A DNA stretch of 18,889 nt from Lachnospiraceae bacterium UBA7179 (GTDB lineage: Bacteria; Bacillota; Clostridia; Lachnospirales; Lachnospiraceae): the NCBI GenBank assembly GCA_002491195.1, contig DKVL01000073.1, forward strand, positions 40,076 to 58,964, given 5' to 3'. Shown piece by piece: positions 14,457 to 18,889 of the stretch. The position numbers and the translations under genes are program-made. The notes beneath the pieces were generated by a model. It saw only the letters and a list, made by a program, of their open reading frames with translations, was not told the origin of the DNA and ran no database searches. The first letter of the stretch is position 1, and each line of letters starts with the position of its first letter.

Positions 14457-15860
14457 ATGAAGATTTCACTGAAATTACTATTATCGACCATTGTTGTCAT
14501 GGCGCTTGCACTTGGGTTCAGCGGATTTTATTTTGTAAATTATGTGTTTGAGACTTCGCTTGCGCGGGAAGTGGGTCAGGCAGCCGATGAGAGCAGTATC
14601 TTAAGTTTTGCTTTTGAGACAGCAGTGCTGAATGTACCGACAATTTACAGAGTGCTTCCCGACAGTACGGTGGAGGAGATCGCCACCAATCTCGAGCGGG
14701 GCGGACGCAGTACCAACCGCCTGATCCGGATTGCCGATGAGGAGAAGAAAATTTTACATACGAGTGATGGTTTTGATGCGGATGAACAGCTTTTGCAGCA
14801 GACGGAGCAAAGCATCAAGGCATATCGCATCATCAAAACTGAGGATGGATACTTTGTACATACCTGTGCGACGATCAATGCCCTTGGCAGGGTGCTTTAT
14901 CTGGAAACGATGAAAGATATCTCTGACGTATTCACAGAGCGTGCGATGGGATTTTCCCTCTATCGGAAAGTGACGCTTGTCATGCTGGTGACCGGCACGT
15001 TCATCATGCATCTGATCGCCTCCCTGCTGACAAAGCCGATCCGGCTGCTTACCAGGGCAACAAGACGAATGGCGGGGGGTGATTATGCATATCGCGCAAG
15101 GCAGGTGAGTAATGATGAGCTGGGGCAGTTGACGTGTGATTTTAATCATATGGCAAATGCATTGGAGGAAAATATCAAGAAACTCGAGGAGGAGAACGAG
15201 GCAAAGGAGGAGTTTATGGGGGCTTTTGCCCATGAACTCAAGACGCCGCTCACAGCGATCATAGGTTATGCGGATATGCTGCGCACACACAAGCTGGACG
15301 AGGAAAAAAGTTTCCTTTCGGCCAATTATATTTACACGGAGGGGAAGCGCCTTGAGGCGATGTCTTTTCGTTTGCTGGATATCATTGTGGCAAAGAAGGA
15401 ACAGGCAGAGCTGGGGGAAGTTCATACGGCAGAAATTTTTGAATACCTGCGGGAAATGTTTGCGGAGGAAAATCGTGGCATGCGGTTTGCGTTTCTCTAT
15501 GATGACGCCATTGTATGGGCGGAGATGAATCTGATCAAGACGGTGCTTGTTAACCTGATCGACAATGCCTGCAAGGCATCGGAGGAAGGGAGTACCATTA
15601 CAGTCAGGGGAACGAGGCTTGACGAAGGCTACCGCTTTGAAGTTGAGGACGAGGGCATTGGCATACCGCCCGAGGAGCAGCGCAAGATCACGAAGGCGTT
15701 CTATATGGTGGACAAGTCCCGCTCAAGGAGCAAAAATGGTGCAGGACTTGGGCTTGCACTATGTGAGGAGATTTTAAAGATTCACAACAGTGAGCTGATG
15801 ATCCAGAGTGAACAGGGAAAAGGTTCCTGTATTGGATTTGTTTTAGGAGAAACGATATGA
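14457..15860 (+). CDS. HAMP-containing sensor histidine kinase
   Basis: A 467-aa membrane kinase of classic layout. Helix 1 lies at about residues 8-30 and an extracellular sensor of about 135 residues (31-168) follows. Helix 2 lies at about 171-192, then a HAMP domain beginning TKPIRLLTRATRRM and a short coiled coil (about 233-252). Dimerisation/phospho-acceptor box is FAHELKTPLTAIIGY with H259. The ATPase domain has NLIDNACKA, VEDEGIGIP and GAGLGLALCEEI, so it appears intact. The sensor domain is not one I recognise. It starts 3 bases after the regulator stop and overlaps the next gene by 4 bases (ATGA), so all four genes form one operon. Unlike the kinase at 966-1979 it has a real external sensor. 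Confidence 0.92.
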   Translation: MKISLKLLLSTIVVMALALGFSGFYFVNYVFETSLAREVGQAADESSILSFAFETAVLNVPTIYRVLPDSTVEEIATNLERGGRSTNRLIRIADEEKKILHTSDGFDADEQLLQQTEQSIKAYRIIKTEDGYFVHTCATINALGRVLYLETMKDISDVFTERAMGFSLYRKVTLVMLVTGTFIMHLIASLLTKPIRLLTRATRRMAGGDYAYRARQVSNDELGQLTCDFNHMANALEENIKKLEEENEAKEEFMGAFAHELKTPLTAIIGYADMLRTHKLDEEKSFLSANYIYTEGKRLEAMSFRLLDIIVAKKEQAELGEVHTAEIFEYLREMFAEENRGMRFAFLYDDAIVWAEMNLIKTVLVNLIDNACKASEEGSTITVRGTRLDEGYRFEVEDEGIGIPPEEQRKITKAFYMVDKSRSRSKNGAGLGLALCEEILKIHNSELMIQSEQGKGSCIGFVLGETI

Positions 15861-16687
15861 AAAATACAACGCGATTTCTCGCAGTCTTTCTGGCAGTAGT
15901 GTTTGTGATCGCTGTCTCTATATGGGCGCCGGAAGCGCTCGCAAAGTATAAGGATAAGGGAATACTCAACGATCCGCATATGGAATTGGTGGAGGAGGCG
16001 GGCGAAGGCTACCGTTACCAAATGAATGCAAACGAGAAACTTTATCTCCTGTCGAGGTGTATCGGGAGTCAGGTGCTTCCTGAGAGCGAGCAGAATGTGC
16101 AGGCTTTCTATGCCGGAAACACGAATCTCGGTTATGAGGACCTGGAAGGTTCTTATGCATTTGTGCGCAAGTACAACGGCTCATCAGGCAGGGAGATTAC
16201 GGACGAGGAGATCTATGCAACCTGCAACGAAGGGATAGCGGTGTTGAAGGAACTGGACATCCTGCCCCGGGAAGTGAAAGAGGTGAATGCGGCATCTTAC
16301 GATGCAACATTGTATTCTGCGATCGACGTGCTGGAGCCGCGCAGCAACATTGCGGTCTGGAAGATGGAACTGTCAAACAGCCAGAAGAACGCAGACAAGG
16401 AAAACAGGCTCATCGATGCATATATTGATGCAGACACTGGCAAAATCTATGAATTTTATGCCAGGACTCCGCTTTTGTGGCGGGATATTGACACGGATGC
16501 CATCATCGGGGCATGGGCGGAATATATGGAGTTGGACGCGCCGACAGCGTATGAGTCAGACAACCCGCTGCTGGAGACGACACCTTATTTTAAGAAGTAT
16601 GTCTTTCCAGGAATGGGCGATGGCAGAACAATCGTCACAGTAGGATATTACGAAGGGATTAAGGAACTGTTTTTAAAAATTTCATAA
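15857..16687 (+). CDS. Exported protein of unknown function, last gene of kinase operon
   Basis: A 276-aa protein with an N-terminal signal or anchor: KNTTR, then a hydrophobic core FLAVFLAVVFVIAVSIW, then a possible cleavage site after PEALA. The mature part is acidic. A C-terminal segment, LIDAYIDADTGKIYEFYA (about 190-207), has the beta-hairpin pattern with DxxTG found in PepSY-like domains; this similarity is weak. It starts by ATGA overlap with the kinase gene, so it is likely an accessory that sits outside the membrane near the kinase sensor, as YycH/YycI-like or PepSY proteins do. No catalytic motif is seen. Export is confident; the function is not. Confidence 0.72.
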   Translation: MKNTTRFLAVFLAVVFVIAVSIWAPEALAKYKDKGILNDPHMELVEEAGEGYRYQMNANEKLYLLSRCIGSQVLPESEQNVQAFYAGNTNLGYEDLEGSYAFVRKYNGSSGREITDEEIYATCNEGIAVLKELDILPREVKEVNAASYDATLYSAIDVLEPRSNIAVWKMELSNSQKNADKENRLIDAYIDADTGKIYEFYARTPLLWRDIDTDAIIGAWAEYMELDAPTAYESDNPLLETTPYFKKYVFPGMGDGRTIVTVGYYEGIKELFLKIS

Positions 16688-16713
16688 TAAAAAATGATAC
16701 AAAATCGTAAAGT

Positions 16714-16777
16714 ATGCAAATATGATGCAAATATGATGGTATTTTGATGCACGCCTCTTTTAAACTCAAAATATAGT
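16714..16777 (+). promoter_or_regulatory. Promoter of amidase fusion with 11-bp tandem repeats
   Basis: ATGCAAATATG occurs twice back to back (16714-16724 and 16725-16735). A degenerate third copy (16736-16746, 7/11) and the start of a fourth follow. A -10-like TATAGT lies at 16772-16777, but the -35 position (about 16749-16754) is GC-rich and non-consensus. Phased 11-bp repeats placed immediately upstream of a poor -35 indicate activation by an OmpR/PhoB-type regulator, most simply the one encoded at 13794-14453. Confidence 0.5.
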
Positions 16778-16842
16778 GATCAGGATAGAGAGATGGGGAA
16801 CTGTATAGGAGTTTCGGACAAAAGAGGAAGGAGCATTTGTTC

Positions 16843-18273
16843 ATGTACGAGGGACAGTCATTTGGACAACGGTATTCAGAGTATTGCGAACAGAAGAAAG
16901 GGAGCAGAAGGCGGCTGCGCAGGGTAACAGTTGCAGCGGTATTGATCGTGGGCGTGGCAATATTGGCATTGGTTCTGTCGGATCAGGTTCTGCCGATTGA
17001 GGTTTGGGCGACGTCAGAGAAGGAGGCGCCACAGGTCATCGAACTTGATCTGAGGGAAAAGACAGTGGAGCAGACACCGCAGGAGACAGTTGCAGAGGTG
17101 AAAGAGATAAGAACCACGCCGGTAGTATTTATTGATGCGGGGCATGGCGGAAATGACGGTGGCTGCTTTGCGGGGGATATCGTTGAGAAAAATATCAATT
17201 TATCCATTGCAGAGCTAGTGCAGGGCAAACTGGAGGAACTGGGGTACGAAGTCATAATGTCGCGCAGTACAGATACCTATGTTGCAAAGGAGGATCGTGT
17301 CAGAAATGCCAACGACAGGAATGCGGATATTTATGTGAGCATTCATCAAAACTTTTCTGATGTGAAGGGTGTCAACGGCATGGAAGTATGGTACGATGGG
17401 ACGGACATGCAGCGCGACAGCAAACGGCTGGCATTGCTTGTCTCCCAGCAGACTGCGCGGAGTACAGGGGCAGTGGAGCGGGAGGTTCGTGGGGATGCAG
17501 ATTTTCATGTGACAGGCAGTACACAGATGCCGGCCTGTCTGATCGAGACTGGATTTCTGAGCAATAAGGAGGAACGCGCAAAACTTACGTCACAGGAGTA
17601 TCAGGAGAAACTTGCATCGGGTATCGTGCAGGGAATCGAGTATTATTTTCATCCCAAAACGATGTACCTGACTTTTGATGATGGGCCGTCTGAGCAAAAT
17701 ACATCGAGAGTGCTTGATATTTTGAAGGAGCGGAATATCAAGGCGACTTTTTTCCTTGTCGGTGAGAATGTGGAGAGGTATCCGGAGATCGCGCGTCGGA
17801 TCGTGGCGGAAGGGCATACCATAGGAATCCACTGTTACAACCATGATTATCAGAATCTATACCAGAGTGTGGAGAGTTTTGTGGACGATTTTGAGCACGC
17901 ACGCAGGGTTGTCTGCGAAGTGACTGGTGTGGATGCAGTATTGTTCCGTTTCCCGGGCGGAAGTATTAACAGCTACAATGATAATGTTTATGCGGAGATT
18001 ATCGAGGAAATGACAAAGCGGGGCTATATCTACTATGACTGGAATGCAAGTCTCGAAGATGCAGTGGCAGGTGCAGAACCCACACAGCTCCTTGCAAACG
18101 GTGTTGAGACGACATTAGGACGCAAAAAGGTCATACTGCTCGCGCACGATGTTGTATACAATACGGGGGAGATTTTGGAGGACTTGCTCGACAAGTTTCC
18201 TGAATATGAGATGCGGCCGCTTAATGAGCAAATCGAGCCGATCCATTTTAAGGGCAGTTCAGCCGTTGGGTGA
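16843..18273 (+). CDS. Fusion of N-acetylmuramoyl-L-alanine amidase and NodB polysaccharide deacetylase
   Basis: A 476-aa membrane-anchored envelope enzyme. A short cytosolic N-terminus precedes one helix (about 28-46) and a linker (47-92). The Amidase_3 domain (93-270) shows FIDAGHGGNDGG with zinc ligand H101, E115, H168 in SIHQN, and catalytic E235 in CLIETGFLS. The NodB domain (about 272-465) has TFDDGP (D279/D280), H330 and H334 in GIHCYNHD, the R369-containing RFPGG motif, YYDWN and H435 in LLAHD. Both sites look complete. The first should cut stem peptides from muramic acid and the second remove acetyl groups from the glycan. ATG 16843 is preferred over TTG 16837 because AAGGAG (16828-16833) is 9 bases from it. 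It has its own promoter downstream of the kinase operon. Confidence 0.93.
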   Translation: MYEGQSFGQRYSEYCEQKKGSRRRLRRVTVAAVLIVGVAILALVLSDQVLPIEVWATSEKEAPQVIELDLREKTVEQTPQETVAEVKEIRTTPVVFIDAGHGGNDGGCFAGDIVEKNINLSIAELVQGKLEELGYEVIMSRSTDTYVAKEDRVRNANDRNADIYVSIHQNFSDVKGVNGMEVWYDGTDMQRDSKRLALLVSQQTARSTGAVEREVRGDADFHVTGSTQMPACLIETGFLSNKEERAKLTSQEYQEKLASGIVQGIEYYFHPKTMYLTFDDGPSEQNTSRVLDILKERNIKATFFLVGENVERYPEIARRIVAEGHTIGIHCYNHDYQNLYQSVESFVDDFEHARRVVCEVTGVDAVLFRFPGGSINSYNDNVYAEIIEEMTKRGYIYYDWNASLEDAVAGAEPTQLLANGVETTLGRKKVILLAHDVVYNTGEILEDLLDKFPEYEMRPLNEQIEPIHFKGSSAVG

Positions 18274-18282
18274 ACTGCCTTT
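18250..18282 (+). terminator. Terminator overlapping the end of the amidase fusion
   Basis: AAGGGCAGTTCA (18250-18261) pairs with TGAACTGCCTTT (18271-18282; 11 Watson-Crick pairs and one G-T), then CAATAATTTTT. The stop codon TGA is the first triplet of the right arm, so the last codons of the gene form the left arm and loop. Confidence 0.8.
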
Positions 18283-18332
18283 CAATAATTTTTCGGAGAA
18301 TTTTCTTTGTTCCGTACGAGTCTGACTTCTAA

Positions 18333-18569
18333 CCGGATAGAGTACAAGCCTTTACATGTGATAAGCCAAAACTGTATATTTTTCAGGTAGGACTTGAAAC
18401 ACAGGAAAGCATGACATTGGATGAAATCTTTGCTATGACTTTTCCTGATGCAGACAACGCGTATGTCGAAGCCATCATTAAAAGGATTGAGTTCTCGATA
18501 TTTTTTCAGTTTTTATGTACAAGGGCACGCAAGGAAATTAACAGCTTTGCTGCGCGTGCCACTGCTTGA
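18333..18569 (+). pseudogene. Possible decayed gene fragment
   Basis: An open frame of 78 codons between TAA at 18330 and TGA at 18567. The central part reads like real protein (KPKLYIFQVGLETQESM, then TLDEIFAMTFPDADNAYVE). An internal ATG is at 18411 with only weak AGGAAAG upstream. The last third coincides with a hairpin and reads as low-quality sequence. I recognise no family; it may be a remnant of a larger gene or chance. Confidence 0.22.
18524..18560. terminator. Possible hairpin terminator
   Basis: GGCACGC (18524-18530) pairs with GCGTGCC (18554-18560) around a 23-base loop. A T-rich sequence lies on the left side (complement direction) and weakly on the right. Confidence 0.35.
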
Positions 18570-18654
18570 TTTATCTGTTTGATCCGTAAATAAATTCAGA
18601 ATGCATTCAGATCGGATAGGATTGGTAATAATATTTGAAAATGGTAAGATAATA

Positions 18655-18690
18655 AGAGATGCAACAATTTGTGTAAATTGTTGCATCTCT
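18655..18690. terminator. 16-bp perfect hairpin, probably bidirectional terminator
   Basis: AGAGATGCAACAATTT (18655-18670) pairs exactly with 18675-18690 around GTGT. Modest T-runs occur on both sides when read outward. It could end a gene entering from the right on the minus strand. Confidence 0.55.
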
Positions 18691-18737
18691 TTGCTTACAC
18701 CTTGTATATCGGTGGGGGGATTTCAAAACTTTAGCAC

Positions 18738-18757
18738 TTTTTTCAAATTTTTTCAAA
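18738..18757. repeat. 10-bp perfect tandem duplication
   Basis: TTTTTTCAAA occurs twice head to tail (18738-18747, 18748-18757), followed by AAAG. It sits just before the long inverted repeat at 18765-18821. Confidence 0.6.
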
Positions 18758-18764
18758 AAAGTTT

Positions 18765-18821
18765 GAAGCTTTAGATTTTCTAAGCGGGCAAAGCACACCT
18801 GCTAAGAAAATCTAAAGCTTC
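18765..18821. repeat. Long imperfect inverted repeat
   Basis: GAAGCTTTAGATTTTCT (18765-18781) is mirrored exactly at 18805-18821. The pairing continues beyond one mismatch into AGC (18783-18785) and GCT (18801-18803). It may be a terminator or a repeat end. The bases beyond it to 18889 are open in several frames on both strands and too short to call a gene. Confidence 0.55.
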
Positions 18822-18889
18822 ACACTGGGATTTGTTTGTGCCGCCGATGGCAGCATGACTGGAAATATGGAAGAATATGTAGGTCTGGC

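Noticed and set aside
16714..16753. Short tandem repeats considered as a CRISPR or minisatellite
   Set aside because: Unit of 11 bases with no spacers and only two exact copies; the position next to a promoter fits a regulator site better.
18822..18889. Partial gene at the right edge
   Set aside because: Several frames are open on both strands over only 68 bases, with no start, ribosome site or recognisable motif to choose among them.

Overview
The window looks like a chromosomal segment from a Gram-positive clostridium, most probably a Lachnospiraceae-type gut Firmicute. This is inferred from AGGAGG-type ribosome sites, moderate GC with many AGA/AGG and ATA codons, and the families present (BceRS/BceAB-like detoxification modules, BlaI/M56 pairs, AAA-ATPase/PD-(D/E)XK proteins). 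No rRNA or tRNA is visible to fix the taxonomy. Nearly every recognisable gene concerns sensing or remodelling of the cell envelope.

Layout. 1-205: hairpin-rich leader and a promoter. 224-1979: a BceRS-like two-component system (OmpR-family regulator plus a short-loop membrane kinase). 2096-3875: a BlaI/MecI-family repressor overlapping an M56 (BlaR1/MecR1-like) membrane metallopeptidase whose outer domain is too short to be the usual penicillin-binding sensor. 4034-5089: an unknown lipoprotein whose upstream region carries the same 10-mer that sits on the blaI-like promoter, suggesting a small BlaI regulon. 5234-6688: an unknown Glu/Gln/Ala-rich protein behind a good sigma-D (flagellar-type) promoter match. 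6846-7694: an AT-rich two-gene cassette, a 93-aa unknown protein plus a retropepsin-like aspartic protease, bracketed by two near-identical CCCCTGA..TCAGGGG hairpins. 7725-9341 (minus): an AAA-ATPase/PD-(D/E)XK nuclease-family protein. 9574-12206: a BceAB-type ABC transporter with no adjacent kinase/regulator; an 11-bp direct repeat overlaps its promoter. 12207-12559: a terminator, a compact block of three hairpins and a promoter. 12560-16687: a four-gene operon (secreted FG-GAP/VCBS-like protein, OmpR regulator, HAMP histidine kinase, secreted unknown protein). 16843-18273: a membrane-anchored fusion of N-acetylmuramoyl-L-alanine amidase and NodB polysaccharide deacetylase, preceded by 11-bp tandem repeats and ended by a terminator that overlaps its last codons. 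18283-18889: no confident gene; a possible decayed reading frame and several long inverted repeats.

How the parts may work together (inference): two kinases, a BlaR1-like protease and an exported calcium-motif protein give several routes for sensing envelope damage. Outputs are an antimicrobial-peptide-type exporter, a lipoprotein and a peptidoglycan amidase/deacetylase. The points most worth following are the shared BlaI-like operator, the bracketed retropepsin cassette, the helically phased repeats in front of the transporter and the amidase fusion, and the hairpin block at 12271-12360.
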